Below, in pieces: positions 9,628-18,631 of a stretch of 64,000 nt of DNA. The notes beneath the pieces were generated by a model. The model saw nothing but the letters and a program-made list of their open reading frames with translations, did not search any database and was not told the origin of the DNA. Both the position numbers and the translations under genes were made by a program. Numbering within the stretch: position 1 is the first letter of the stretch; every line of letters starts with the position of its first letter. The DNA lies in the NCBI RefSeq assembly GCF_004353525.1, contig NZ_CP085524.1, forward strand, positions 1,522,142 through 1,586,141, written 5' to 3'. This DNA comes from Zhaonella formicivorans (GTDB lineage: Bacteria; Bacillota; DUOV01; Zhaonellaceae).

Positions 9628-9689
9628 GTGTAGTCACCCGACCCTCTTGAAGGTACTTCACTGCCAAGTCCCAGGTATCACTCCCTAGT

Positions 9690-9787
9690 CCCCCTTTGGC
9701 CGAGTCTTAGTCCCTGGCAGTTGGTCCTCAGTCTATGCACAGACCTACGTCTACTCGTTAGTCAACAGCTAATCGCCAGTAACTATC
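9690..9787. repeat. Heptamer-array element, left half
   Basis: Starts GGCCGAGTC, continues with TTAGTCC-type units, a unique block containing TATGCACAGACCTACG, and CTCGTTAGTCAACAGC. The unique block recurs in reverse complement at 38.7 kb. The array stops where the C2 element begins and resumes at 10058, so the C2 element seems to have split it. Together with the C2 copy and the right half, this accounts for the 494-base gap 9628-10121. Confidence 0.7.
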
Positions 9788-9796
9788 CTGAAAATA

Positions 9797-10010
9797 AAGT
9801 GTAACGTCTATGTCCTGTCGCTCCCACTGTCTGAATCAAGAGCACCAACTGCTCACCACGGACTTTCAGCGGCACGCGCTGACGCGGCGTCCTGCCGCTC
9901 CAGCGCTCTCACAGCGTCCATGCTGCTCGTCCGCTTTCAGTCCTTTGCCATCGCAGGGTGCTCTAAGGATTCAGACAAAGGTCGCTTCCACGGACATAAA
10001 GTATATAATA
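9797..10010. mobile_element. MITE-like element, family C2, fullest copy
   Basis: About 210 bp with imperfect inverted ends. Left: TATGTCCTGTCG then TGTCTGAATCAAGAGCACC. Right, read on the other strand: TATGTCCGTGG then TGTCTGAATCCTTAGAGCACC. The centre (CAGCGGCACGCG, CCGCTCCAGCGCTC, CCATGCTGCTC) is the same core as family C1, but the ends differ. No coding potential is apparent. Truncated copies lie at 13949 and 60045. Confidence 0.7.
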
Positions 10011-10057
10011 ATTTTCATTATACTACTGGTGCTGCGAAACAGCATGGGGGTCTAACT

Positions 10058-10133
10058 ACTGATAGCTGATAGCTGAAGGCTAATAGCTGAGGGCTGACAG
10101 CTGATAGCTGAAAACTAACGACTAAGGACAAGG
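10058..10133. repeat. Heptamer-array element, right half
   Basis: Ten uninterrupted 7-bp units in phase: TGATAGC-type units (with variants TGAAGGC, TAATAGC, TGAGGGC, TGACAGC) turning into TAACGAC and TAAGGAC. It overlaps the last codons of the TEG-repeat gene, whose TAG stop comes from a unit. Confidence 0.85.
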
Positions 10134-10718
10134 TCGCCCGCCGCAGGCTCGCCTCTTGGAGATGGGGGGCTGTAAAATTTCTGCCCAGACAAATCCCCGG
10201 ATCACTTCAGCCGGTTCCATAGGAAGTCCTGCCTTAAAAGAAGGTATGGGAGCTGCTGCCTTGCTCTGCTCTTTCTCTCCGGCGCTTTCTATGCTCCATC
10301 CCTCAATGTTCGTAGAATCTGCACCTTCGGTGCCGTATCCCTCCGTACTAACCTCAGCCAAAACACTGCCTTCCGTAGCAACCCCTTCAGTCCCAAATCC
10401 TTCAGTACTGGCCCCTTCTGTGGCATAGCCTTCACCCAGAGTGTTGGAATTCCAGACAGGAGCTTCCTTTGTCTGCTTGGCAGGCTGCATCTCTTCGGTA
10501 ACTTCTTCCTTGTCTTCCCAGGGAAAAGACAGGACAGGGGGAAAGGCTTCTTCCCAAGGCCTGGCTACAGGCGGGGGACTCATGGGATTTGGCCTGGCGA
10601 TTTCACGTGTTTCGTTCTTGCGGCGGTACACCTGCTTTTGCCTGTTTGATTCCGCCAGCGCTTTGAAGACGACAAAGATTATAAAGGCTATTATGCCTAT
10701 GACATCTATGGAGATCAC
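10122..10718 (-). CDS. Membrane-anchored protein with TEG repeats (unknown function)
   Basis: One N-terminal membrane segment (IGIIAFIIFVVFKAL) is followed by a cytosolic, low-complexity tail of about 170 residues. Residues near 98-130 hold a run of five-residue repeats ending TEG (ATEG, STEG, GTEG). No known domain recognised. The first in-frame GTG lies inside the AGGAGGTGATC ribosome binding site, so true initiation may be at the AUA at 10707-10709, 7 bases past AGGAGG; no ATG, GTG or TTG is suitably placed. The last residues (CGGRPCP) and the stop are encoded by repeat DNA. It follows floA in the place of yqfB. Confidence 0.65.
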   Translation of the reverse strand: MISIDVIGIIAFIIFVVFKALAESNRQKQVYRRKNETREIARPNPMSPPPVARPWEEAFPPVLSFPWEDKEEVTEEMQPAKQTKEAPVWNSNTLGEGYATEGASTEGFGTEGVATEGSVLAEVSTEGYGTEGADSTNIEGWSIESAGEKEQSKAAAPIPSFKAGLPMEPAEVIRGFVWAEILQPPISKRRACGGRPCP

Positions 10719-10753
10719 CTCCTAATGACAACAACGAAAAACCCAACTAACAA

Positions 10754-11755
10754 CTATTTTTTAGAGTCGCTTTGACTTCCCGGTGTTTCGGGGTTTAGCT
10801 TGGCAATGGCATCCCGCATCTGGGTATCAGCCAGCAAATTTTGCATGTTGTAATAATCCATGACTCCCAGTTTCCCGTCCAGCAGAGCTTTAGCCATTGC
10901 TTTCGGCACTTCGGCTTCGGCTTCCACAACTTTCGCCCTCATTTCCTGAACAGCTGCCTTCATTTCCTGTTCTTTGGCCACGGCCATGGCCCGGCGCTCC
11001 TCAGCTTTAGCCTGGGCAATGCGCTTATCGGCTTCAGCTTGGTCAGTCTGCAGTTGGGCGCCGATATTTCTACCCACATCCACGTCTGCAATGTCAATGG
11101 ACAGAATCTCAAAAGCCGTTCCGGCATCCAGCCCTTTGTTTAAAACAGTCTGAGAGATGCGGTCGGGGTTTTCCAACACCTCTTTATGGCTTTCCGAGGA
11201 ACCTACTGTGGTTACTATACCCTCACCAACCCGGGCAATGATTGTCTCCTGCCCGGCGCCGCCAACCAACCGGTCAATATTTGCCCGGACTGTAACCCTT
11301 GCTTTGACCCGCACTTCGATCCCATCCTTGGCTACTGCTGCCACAATAGGTGTTTCAATAACCTTGGGGTTAACACTCATCTGCACGGCTTCCAGGACGT
11401 TGCGGCCAGCCAGGTCAATAGCTGCAGCGCGCTCAAAGGGTAAAGGTATATTGGCCCTTTCCGCAGCAATTAAAGCATCTACCACTTTGTCCACATTACC
11501 GCCCGCCAAGTAGTGGGCCTCCAACTGGTTACCGCTGACATTGATGCCTGCTTTGTCCGCTTTAATGAGAGGGTTGACGATTTTAGCAGGCGGAACTCTT
11601 CTCAGCCTCATCCCGATTAAGGTAAAAATCCCTACCCTTACGCCTGCTGCTAAAGCGGAAATCCATAAACCGACAGGGATAAAGCTGAAAATAAAGATGA
11701 CACCTAAAAGAATAATCACAAACAAAATCAAACTGCTGATAAACGCTAACTCCAC
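10754..11755 (-). CDS. floA: Flotillin-like protein FloA
   Basis: Scaffold protein of functional membrane microdomains, affecting membrane fluidity and signalling-protein clustering. 333 residues: N-terminal membrane hairpin ([20 protein letters not shown]), SPFH/band-7-like region ([19 protein letters not shown]) and a charged Ala/Glu-rich coiled coil ([20 protein letters not shown]). GTG start with AGGAGG 7 bases upstream. It is 25 bases downstream of nfeD; the nfeD-floA pair is conserved in Firmicutes. Confidence 0.96.
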   Translation of the reverse strand: MELAFISSLILFVIILLGVIFIFSFIPVGLWISALAAGVRVGIFTLIGMRLRRVPPAKIVNPLIKADKAGINVSGNQLEAHYLAGGNVDKVVDALIAAERANIPLPFERAAAIDLAGRNVLEAVQMSVNPKVIETPIVAAVAKDGIEVRVKARVTVRANIDRLVGGAGQETIIARVGEGIVTTVGSSESHKEVLENPDRISQTVLNKGLDAGTAFEILSIDIADVDVGRNIGAQLQTDQAEADKRIAQAKAEERRAMAVAKEQEMKAAVQEMRAKVVEAEAEVPKAMAKALLDGKLGVMDYYNMQNLLADTQMRDAIAKLNPETPGSQSDSKK

Positions 11756-11780
11756 GGTGCTACCTCCTAATCAAAAAAAT

Positions 11781-13106
11781 TTATTCGTGCTTACTGACTA
11801 CTACCCTTGTCCCTTCGACCTTAATTACTTTAATCGGGGTCTGGGGAGGAATGAAAGCACCATCTGTTACCACATCAACCCTTTCACCTCCGATTTCAGC
11901 GGCCCCTGCAGGCCTTAGCGGCGTAATTGTGACCCCAACCTTTCCTTCCAAATCGGCCAGGGACTTGCGAGGCGCTACATAACCTGTAGTTTTCTCCTGC
12001 CTTGTACCCAGGACCAGGCGGTTCCAAACTTTTCTGGTGGGCAAAAATTTCACGCTGAGGGCCAGCAAAAAGACAGTACCTATGATCGCGATCACAAGAG
12101 AGATAACTGCCTGGTCATTAGAGGGAGCAGCCAGGAAAATGCTGACAATGATAGCCACTAAACCCCCGGCCCCTGTTAAGCCAAAACCTGGAATTACCAG
12201 CACTTCCACCAGCAGCAGGATGAGGCCCAGTAAAAAGAGCAGCACAGCTTCCCAACCGGACAATCCGGCCAGAATGCTGCCCCCGAAGTAGAGAGCTAAA
12301 GCGGTAAGACCCACTACCCCTGCCACACCAAAACCCAAGGTAAATATTTCAATTACCAGTCCGGCAATTCCGATTGTCAAAAGCAGTGAACTTATGTAAG
12401 GTCTAGTGATCCACCTGGAGAAATTTTCCGCAGGACTGGAGGCAAACTCCACTACTTTGCTTTCACCCAGGTTATATTTTTGTAAAACTTCGGCCCGGGT
12501 GGGAATGATATCGTCAGCCATTCCATACTCTTTTGCCTGCTTTGCCGTGAGAGTCAAAAGCTTCCCTTTTTCCACCAGGCCCGGGATGGCAAGGTCCGCA
12601 TCAGCCATTGCCCTGGCAATATCAGCCCTTCGCCCGTTTTTTTCGGCAGCGCCTGCCAGCTCAGAAGCCCAATAAGAAACGATCTTTTCATCGGCTTTTT
12701 GCGTGCCAATGCGGGGCTCAGCCGCCCCCATGGTAGTGCCCGGCGCCATAACCAAGTCGGGCGCCGTCAATGCCAGCAGGGCTCCCGCCGAAATGGCTCC
12801 GCCTGTCACATAAGCTATAGTGGGCGTTTTAGCCTGCTCGATAGTTTCCTTAATTTTGATTGCCTGCTCGATGAAACCCCCCGGGGTATTTATTTCTAAC
12901 AATACCCGCTTTGCCCCGCTTAATTCAGCTTCCTCGTAGGCCCTTGCAATAAAATTAGCCAGTCCTGCATCAATTGTACCCGTAACAGGTACAACATAAA
13001 CCACGTCGTCAGGCAACGCCGGTGAAGTAACAGCCGTACCTAAAAGCACAAGCAGCGTTATAAAGCTAATTAAAAGCCTAATTCTCTTTTTTGCCAGAGA
13101 ACTCAC
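11781..13106 (-). CDS. NfeD family membrane serine protease-like protein
   Basis: Partner of flotillin (YqeZ in Bacillus, involved in sublancin resistance and membrane organisation). N-terminal signal/anchor (LLISFITLLVLLG), ClpP-like domain with catalytic-type Ser in GGAISAGALLAL, then four to five membrane segments and a C-terminal OB-fold (LEGKVGVTITPLRPAGAAEI). The frame is open to 13205, but the ribosome binding site GGGGAGG at about 13107-13113 points to a start near 13106 (GTG, overlapping the site) or CTG at 13095-13097, 8 bases away. Start therefore uncertain. Downstream of rpsU; yqeY, usually between them, is absent. Confidence 0.92.
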   Translation of the reverse strand: MSSLAKKRIRLLISFITLLVLLGTAVTSPALPDDVVYVVPVTGTIDAGLANFIARAYEEAELSGAKRVLLEINTPGGFIEQAIKIKETIEQAKTPTIAYVTGGAISAGALLALTAPDLVMAPGTTMGAAEPRIGTQKADEKIVSYWASELAGAAEKNGRRADIARAMADADLAIPGLVEKGKLLTLTAKQAKEYGMADDIIPTRAEVLQKYNLGESKVVEFASSPAENFSRWITRPYISSLLLTIGIAGLVIEIFTLGFGVAGVVGLTALALYFGGSILAGLSGWEAVLLFLLGLILLLVEVLVIPGFGLTGAGGLVAIIVSIFLAAPSNDQAVISLVIAIIGTVFLLALSVKFLPTRKVWNRLVLGTRQEKTTGYVAPRKSLADLEGKVGVTITPLRPAGAAEIGGERVDVVTDGAFIPPQTPIKVIKVEGTRVVVSKHE

Positions 13107-13274
13107 CTCCCCATTCTTCGATTTGCTTACAGTGCCTTGCCTTATAGACGTATTTAAACAGCAAAAAGTTCTTAGCCGTGAATAATCAAAAGTCTGGTAT
13201 TCCATGCATACCAGACTCCTTAAGTGCGTTGTTTATTTTATTAAAACTTTTTAGTGTGAGGAAGGTAAGAGAAT

Positions 13275-13451
13275 CTAGTTCCACTTGCGCTTCCTTGCTG
13301 CTTCTGACTTTTTCTTCCGCCTTACACTGGGTTTTTCATAATGTTCTCTTTTTCTGACCTCAGATAATACACCGGCTTTTTGGCAAGACCTTTTGAACCG
13401 GCGCAGTGCAGCATCAAGAGATTCATTTTTACCAACTTTGACTTCACTCAA
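13275..13451 (-). CDS. rpsU: 30S ribosomal protein S21
   Basis: 58 residues, [20 protein letters not shown] and a very basic C-terminus ([13 protein letters not shown]), as usual for S21. The start is a TTG at 13449-13451 with GGAGGGAGGGAG just upstream; longer in-frame starts have no family support. It has its own strong promoter in the gap after the HIT gene. Confidence 0.96.
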   Translation of the reverse strand: MSEVKVGKNESLDAALRRFKRSCQKAGVLSEVRKREHYEKPSVRRKKKSEAARKRKWN

Positions 13452-13537
13452 ACTCGATCTCCCTCCCTCCACTAACAACCATAAGCCTATCACGTGTGGT
13501 GCCAGGAATGATAGGAAAACGCAAAAATACACCTTAG

Positions 13538-13566
13538 ATTATACTATAGTACCGATAGTCAGTCAA
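13538..13566 (-). promoter_or_regulatory. Sigma-A type promoter of rpsU
   Basis: On the minus strand TTGACT (13561-13566), a 17-base spacer and a perfect TATAAT (13538-13543). It begins three bases past the HIT stop codon and leaves an untranslated leader of about 80 bases before rpsU. Confidence 0.85.
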
Positions 13567-13568
13567 CC

Positions 13569-13910
13569 TTAACATAAGTGTGTTAATTTGCGCCCGCCTA
13601 TGAGATGGAAATGTAAATGGTAAATAACCTGGCCTCCGTCTTCTTTGCAGTTATTGAGCAGTCGAAAACCGCTCTCGGCCACCCCTTGCTCCTCGGCTAT
13701 TTGCTTGGCTACCAAATGCAAATGCCCGATTACCTCTGCGTCTACCGGTTCCAAGGCTGTCAGGTCAGGAATATGTTTCTTGGGAATCAGCAAAATATGT
13801 ACCGGAGCTGCAGGATTAATATCTTTGAATGCCATTATTTTGTCATCTTCGTACACGATTTGGGCTGGAATTTCCTTTTTCACTATTTTACAAAACAAGC
13901 AGTCGTCCAT
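13569..13910 (-). CDS. HIT family nucleotide hydrolase
   Basis: Histidine-triad protein of 113 residues, a purine nucleotide phosphoramidase/hydrolase of the HinT branch. It has the N-terminal CLFCKI zinc-type Cys pair, FKDINPAAPVHILLIPKKH, and the active-site triad HLHFHLIGG near the C-terminus. ATG preceded by AGGAGG. Between mtaB and rpsU, a frequent neighbourhood in Clostridia. Confidence 0.94.
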   Translation of the reverse strand: MDDCLFCKIVKKEIPAQIVYEDDKIMAFKDINPAAPVHILLIPKKHIPDLTALEPVDAEVIGHLHLVAKQIAEEQGVAESGFRLLNNCKEDGGQVIYHLHFHLIGGRKLTHLC

Positions 13911-13948
13911 TTTTTCACCTCCTATCTTGCTTTAATACCCTGAAAATA

Positions 13949-14100
13949 ACTGTAACGTTTATGTCCTGTCGCTCCCACTGTCTGAATCAAGAGCACCAAC
14001 TGCTCGGGGCAGAGGTCAGGGGACACACCTCTATGCAGGCATTATATTTGTTCGAGGAATGTCCCCAACTAATTTCAGCGGCACGCGCCTCGTGTTGTCC
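13949..14100. mobile_element. MITE-like element, family C2, truncated copy with inserted D module
   Basis: The left end matches 9797-9850 almost base for base (TGTCCTGTCGCTCCCACTG). At about 14007-14072 a 66-bp module replaces a few bases of the core; it contains GGGGACA and TGTCCCC as inverted repeats. The core resumes as CAGCGGCACGCGCC and then breaks off. This and the following heptamer array account for the 303-base gap 13911-14213. Confidence 0.65.
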
Positions 14101-14129
14101 CCAATCATCAGTCACCAGTGGCAACCTGC

Positions 14130-14223
14130 GATCTCGTCCTTAGTCCTTAGTCGTTAGTCCCTAGTTGTGTCATTCTCATTATACTCGAATATTTTATTAC
14201 TAACGACGAATGACTAGCGACTA
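14130..14223. repeat. Heptamer arrays flanking mtaB 3' end
   Basis: Units CCTTAGT, CGTTAGT and CCCTAGT run left to right (14136-14166), followed about 35 bases later by the inverted ACTAACG, ACTAGCG and ACTAACG units. The second array encodes the last residues (VVSR) and the TAG stop of mtaB. Confidence 0.75.
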
Positions 14224-15536
14224 ACGACGGCACAGCCTTGTAATTGCCCTAACAAAGAATCCTTCGCCAACTCCTTTAAGTTTACCTGCACCAATTCCCC
14301 TCTCAGTTCTTGTTCCGAGGCAAATTTTACTTTTAAATAATTGCCGGTATGGCCTTCCCACAAGCCGTTTCCATCCCGCTGCTCCACCAGCACCTCCATG
14401 CTTTTTCCCAAAAACTTCCGGGCAAAACTTTGGGCCATCTTTTCCCCCAAGGCAATCATTTCTTTGCTTCTTTGTTCTTTCACTTCGGGGGCTACCTGGT
14501 TACGGTATGTGGCCGCCTTAGTCCCTGCCCTGGGCGAATACTTAAAGACATGCAACCCGGAAAAACCTATTTCCTCCACGAATTTTAAAGAATTCCGGTG
14601 TTGCTCACCGGTTTCTCCCGGAAAACCAACCATTACGTCGGTGGTTAAACCCAGGTCAGGAATCCTGGCCCTTAGCCGGCTGACTAAATCCCGGTATTCA
14701 TCCGTTGTGTACCGTCGCCGCATTCTATCCAGGATGTCATCGTCACCGCTTTGCAGCGAAATGTGGAAATGAGGACAAACAATTTCGGTAGTAGTGATGG
14801 TTTCAATAAATTCCGGGGTAAATTCGTTGGGATCCAAGGAACTGATCCTTAGGCGTTTCAATCCCCGGATCTTGGACAGCTGTCTCACCAGCCAGCCCAG
14901 ATCTACCTCGTCGTCCAGGTCTTGGCCGTAAGCGCCTGTATGGATCCCTGTCAGCACTATTTCCTTATAGCCATGCTCCACCAGACGCCTTACTTCTTGC
15001 AGCGTTTTCTCCGGGTCCCTGCTGCGCACCGGACCCCGGGCAAAAGGAATAATGCAGTAGCTGCAAAACTGCTGGCAACCTTCCTGGATCTTCAGAAAAG
15101 CGCGGACCCTGCCCGAGTGTTCAAGAGGCAGTTCTTCAAAATCCCTGGTATGCAGGATATCCCGCACCGCGTTCATAGGAGTTTTCTCCCGTTCGACCCT
15201 TTCCACCAATTCCAGGATACGGCTCCTGTCCTGGGTGCCAATAACCAGATCTACTCCCGGGATTTCCAGCACTTCCTCAGGAGATACCTGGGCATAGCAC
15301 CCGGAAACCACTACTGTCGCCGCCGGATTTTTTTTCACGGCCCGGCGAATCACCTGGCGCGATTTGCGGTCCCCTAAGTGGGTTACGGTGCAGGTGTGGA
15401 TAAGGTAAACATCGGCCACCTGGTCAAAATCAACCACTTCATAACCATGGTGACGAAAAATATTTAGCAAAGCTGCCGCTTCATTTTGATTTACTTTGCA
15501 ACCCAGCGAATGCAGTGCTACTTTTTTAGCTGCCAA
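14214..15536 (-). CDS. mtaB: tRNA ms2t6A methylthiotransferase MtaB
   Basis: Radical-SAM enzyme that methylthiolates t6A37 of tRNAs to ms2t6A. Three Cys of the N-terminal UPF0004 domain are seen (SLGCKVNQ, HTCTVT, SGCYAQ). The radical-SAM cluster CQQFCSYC and a C-terminal TRAM region (EVLVEQRDGNGLWEGHTGNY) follow. 440 residues, normal. The start overlaps the end of rsmE by 11 bases. Its final residues come from heptamer repeat DNA. Confidence 0.95.
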   Translation of the reverse strand: MAAKKVALHSLGCKVNQNEAAALLNIFRHHGYEVVDFDQVADVYLIHTCTVTHLGDRKSRQVIRRAVKKNPAATVVVSGCYAQVSPEEVLEIPGVDLVIGTQDRSRILELVERVEREKTPMNAVRDILHTRDFEELPLEHSGRVRAFLKIQEGCQQFCSYCIIPFARGPVRSRDPEKTLQEVRRLVEHGYKEIVLTGIHTGAYGQDLDDEVDLGWLVRQLSKIRGLKRLRISSLDPNEFTPEFIETITTTEIVCPHFHISLQSGDDDILDRMRRRYTTDEYRDLVSRLRARIPDLGLTTDVMVGFPGETGEQHRNSLKFVEEIGFSGLHVFKYSPRAGTKAATYRNQVAPEVKEQRSKEMIALGEKMAQSFARKFLGKSMEVLVEQRDGNGLWEGHTGNYLKVKFASEQELRGELVQVNLKELAKDSLLGQLQGCAVVSR

Positions 15537-16284
15537 CCTTAGTACCTCCCAGGTCCCCCAATTCGTATAAAATCATGGTTAAAGCCGCCCAGCCCGCGGT
15601 TTCTGTCCGTAGAATGCGGGGACCAAGAGTTACAGGGACGGCATTTTGGGACATGGCCAACTCTACTTCACTGGCCTCCAGTCCACCTTCCGGGCCGATT
15701 AACAGGGTAACATCTTTAGCTTGTCCATGCTGCTGCAATACTTCTTTCATGGTTCTTGACCTTTCTTCTTCCCAGGGGACGAGCATCAGTCCCTGACCAA
15801 ACTTGCTAATTGCAGCTTCCACAGTTCGGACTTCCTCAACGCGGGGAATGATGGCGCGCTGGCTTTGTTTGGCAGCCTCCTCGGCAACTCTTTGCCAGCG
15901 CTCCACTCTGTTTCTGGCCTTTTCCGGGCTGAGCTGCACAATAGTCCTGGCAGCTGCCACCGGAACAATCCTGAATATGCCCAATTCAGTACACTTTTGG
16001 ACAATGAGTTCCATTTTATCACCTTTGGGGATGCCCTGCAGCAACGTCACCTTTACGGGGGGTTCACTGGCGGCAAACGCTTTTCTCTCTACTTTGACCG
16101 TAACGCGCTCTTTTTTTGCAGCAGCCAACTTCCCATAATATTCTTGCCCGGTCCCGTCGGCAATAATAACCTCATCACCATTTTTCAACCGCAGCACCTT
16201 GACTATATGACGTACGTCCTCCCCGGTTATTTCAATCGTATCTCCCTCAATTTTCTCAGGAGCAACAAAAAAACGATGCGCCAT
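15526..16284 (-). CDS. rsmE: 16S rRNA m3U1498 methyltransferase RsmE
   Basis: SPOUT-class methyltransferase modifying U1498 of 16S rRNA. N-terminal PUA-like domain starting MAHRFFVAPEKIEG, then the knotted SPOUT core with LLIGPEGGLEASEVELA and LGPRILRTETA, which form the SAM site. The start at 16282-16284 gives 252 residues; the frame is open further but overlaps prmA. Lies between prmA and mtaB as in most Clostridia. Confidence 0.95.
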   Translation of the reverse strand: MAHRFFVAPEKIEGDTIEITGEDVRHIVKVLRLKNGDEVIIADGTGQEYYGKLAAAKKERVTVKVERKAFAASEPPVKVTLLQGIPKGDKMELIVQKCTELGIFRIVPVAAARTIVQLSPEKARNRVERWQRVAEEAAKQSQRAIIPRVEEVRTVEAAISKFGQGLMLVPWEEERSRTMKEVLQQHGQAKDVTLLIGPEGGLEASEVELAMSQNAVPVTLGPRILRTETAGWAALTMILYELGDLGGTKVGS

Positions 16285-16286
16285 TT

Positions 16287-17228
16287 TTAGTCCCCGGCTT
16301 TCCTGCTGATTGCAGCAACCCATTCGTTGTGTTCCCTATGCTCCACAATTTGGAACCCAGCTTCCGTAAGCGCCCGCTCCACTTCCGGCCAGCGGTCTTT
16401 GATAATTCCGGATACTAAAAAACAGCCATCCTTAACCAGATGACTTTTGGCTTGAGAAATTAAATCCAAAATCACATCAGCAATAATGTTGGCCACAATA
16501 AAATCGGATTTTCCCTGTATTCCGGCCAACAAGTCGTTATACCTGGCTTCCGCCACTCCTGCTACCTGGTTCTCCACAATATTCTGCTGGGCAATTTGCA
16601 CGGCCAAAGGGTCCACATCCAGGGCAAGAACTCCCACAGCCCCTAATTTGGCTGCAGCAATGGCCAGCACTCCGGAGCCGGTACCGACATCAAAGACAAC
16701 GCTTTCCGGGCGCAGGTATTTTTCCATCAGCTGGATACTCATAGCGGTAGTAGGGTGGTTTCCAGTGCCGAAAGCCATGCCTGGATCCAGCTTTACAACC
16801 ACTTCGTTAGCTGCCGGGTGGTATTCTTCCCAGCTAGGCACCACAACAACCCTGGCCCCAATCTTTTCCGGCTTATAATAGGTCTTCCAGGAGGAAGACC
16901 AGTCTTCCTCAGCAATTTCCGCCAGTGACACTTCAGCCAGGTACTGGGTAAAATACTTCTCCAGGCTTTGCAGCCTGGAACTGAACTGCTTTAATCTTTC
17001 CTCCAAAGCATCATCCATAGGTAAGTAGCCCTTGATGACCACATTTTCCGCTTCGGTAAGCTCGGCAGGCAGTTCGTATGCGTCCCAGTTCGCTTCTGCT
17101 ATATATCTTGCCAATACTTTGGGATCTTGAATTACCACACCCGCCGCCCCCAGCTCGTAAAACAGGTTGGCTACAGCTTCTGCAGCCTCTTCGGTAGTTG
17201 TAACGGTAATCTCCTGCCATTTGTTCAT
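16287..17228 (-). CDS. prmA: Ribosomal protein L11 methyltransferase
   Basis: Class I SAM methyltransferase that trimethylates ribosomal protein L11. SAM motif DVGTGSGVLAIAAAKLG, acidic motif DVDPLAVQIAQQN, and FIVANIIADVI are visible, with the N-terminal L11-recognition domain before them. The ATG at 17226-17228 is preferred (AAGGAG 7 bases upstream); another ATG two codons earlier is too close to that site. Follows dnaJ in the heat-shock/modification cluster. Confidence 0.95.
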   Translation of the reverse strand: MNKWQEITVTTTEEAAEAVANLFYELGAAGVVIQDPKVLARYIAEANWDAYELPAELTEAENVVIKGYLPMDDALEERLKQFSSRLQSLEKYFTQYLAEVSLAEIAEEDWSSSWKTYYKPEKIGARVVVVPSWEEYHPAANEVVVKLDPGMAFGTGNHPTTAMSIQLMEKYLRPESVVFDVGTGSGVLAIAAAKLGAVGVLALDVDPLAVQIAQQNIVENQVAGVAEARYNDLLAGIQGKSDFIVANIIADVILDLISQAKSHLVKDGCFLVSGIIKDRWPEVERALTEAGFQIVEHREHNEWVAAISRKAGD

Positions 17229-17277
17229 AATCATGCTCCTTACCTACAGATTTTAATGAACGAGATATGCATGTTAG

Positions 17278-17438
17278 CTTTCAGCCGGCAGCCATCAGCT
17301 TTTAGCCTTAATTTATCAGCTTAAAGTTAAGTTTTTAAATTAACAGCCGTGTAGGTAAGCTTGCAAAGATAATAGCAAATTGTTATCAAAGCTAATATCC
17401 AAGCTGACAGCTGATAGCTGAGGGCTGATAGCTACTTA
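17278..17438. repeat. Heptamer-array composite element (type II)
   Basis: Left array of TTTCAGC/CATCAGC units, a spacer of about 85 bases rich in A/T, and a right inverted array with TGACAGC, TGATAGC and TGAGGGC units. The ends are complementary. It fills the prmA-dnaJ gap and runs into the dnaJ stop codon. Confidence 0.75.
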
Positions 17439-18571
17439 AATGCTTCTTTCACTTTATCGAAAAAACCTTTTTCCTTAGCTTTCTGGTTATCCTGGGTTAG
17501 TGTTTTACCGAACTCCCGCAGCGCCTCTTTCTGCTTCTCGGTCAAATTGGTCGGCGTGACAACCACAATCTTGACATGATGATCGCCCCGACCGGTGCTC
17601 CTGAGCCGTGAGATGCCCCTGCCCTTGAGACGGAATGAAGTCCCAGTCTGAGTACCCTCGGGAATTTTTAACTTGATCATGCCGTCCAAAGTGGGGACCT
17701 GGATCTCATCACCCAGAGCTGCCTGCACAAAATTAATCTCGGCTTCTGAAATTACATCGTAACCCTTACGCTTAAACAGCTTATGAGGCTTGACGCTGAT
17801 AAACACATAGAGATCACCGGGAGGTCCTCCTAAAGAGCCGGCCTCGCCTTCGCCCGGCACCCGCAGCTTGGAATCGTTATCCACACCGGCAGGAATAGTG
17901 ATATGGATCTTCCTGAACCGCCGGACTTTGCCGCGTCCCTTACATTCGTGACAAGGTGTGCTTATAATGCGCCCGGTGCCGTGGCACTGGGTACACGTTT
18001 TAATAGTCTGGAAGCGTCCCAAAGGCGTGGACTGGGTAATCCTGACCTGGCCGGTACCTCCGCAAACGCTGCAAGCAGTCGGGTGGGTGCCTGGTTCGGC
18101 CCCCGACCCGTTGCACGTCGGACATTCCTCGGTCCTGGGGATTTCTATATCTTTTTCAACTCCAAAAGCTGCTTCCTCAAAAGTGATATCCAAATCATAG
18201 CGCAGGTCATCGCCTTTTTGCGGCCCTTGACGCTTTGCACTTCCGCCAAAACCGCCGAAGAACATGTCAAAAATGTCGCCAAAGCCTCCGAAATCGGCGC
18301 CTCCGCCAAAACCGCCAAAATCGCCGAATCCCCCAAAGCCCTGGTCTGAGGTGCCGGCGTGACCAAACTGGTCATAGCGGGCCCGCTTGTCGGGGTCGCT
18401 TAGCACATCGTAGGCTTCTTTAACTTCTTTAAATTTTTCTTCGGCCTCTTTGTCATTTGGATTCACGTCCGGGTGGTATTTTCTTGCCAGGGTGCGGTAA
18501 GCCTTCTTGATCTGCTCCGGGGTTGCATCCCGCCCAACACCTAATATGTCATAATAATCCCGTTTTGCCAA
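17432..18571 (-). CDS. dnaJ: Chaperone DnaJ
   Basis: Hsp40 co-chaperone that stimulates DnaK ATPase. J domain with HPD at residues about 33-35, a Gly/Phe-rich linker, four CxxCxGxG zinc motifs ([32 protein letters not shown]) and the C-terminal substrate domains. 379 residues. The TAG stop is provided by a heptamer unit. Last gene of the hrcA operon. Confidence 0.97.
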   Translation of the reverse strand: MAKRDYYDILGVGRDATPEQIKKAYRTLARKYHPDVNPNDKEAEEKFKEVKEAYDVLSDPDKRARYDQFGHAGTSDQGFGGFGDFGGFGGGADFGGFGDIFDMFFGGFGGSAKRQGPQKGDDLRYDLDITFEEAAFGVEKDIEIPRTEECPTCNGSGAEPGTHPTACSVCGGTGQVRITQSTPLGRFQTIKTCTQCHGTGRIISTPCHECKGRGKVRRFRKIHITIPAGVDNDSKLRVPGEGEAGSLGGPPGDLYVFISVKPHKLFKRKGYDVISEAEINFVQAALGDEIQVPTLDGMIKLKIPEGTQTGTSFRLKGRGISRLRSTGRGDHHVKIVVVTPTNLTEKQKEALREFGKTLTQDNQKAKEKGFFDKVKEAFK

Positions 18572-18631
18572 TTTCTCACCTTCTTACTGAAAAGTGGGAG
18601 TCACCTCCCACTGCAGACAAGTTGTTAGTGC

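Noticed and set aside
9810-10055. 81-codon open frame inside the C2 element
   Set aside because: Composition is Cys/Arg/Ser-rich and the frame is not kept in the other C2 copies.
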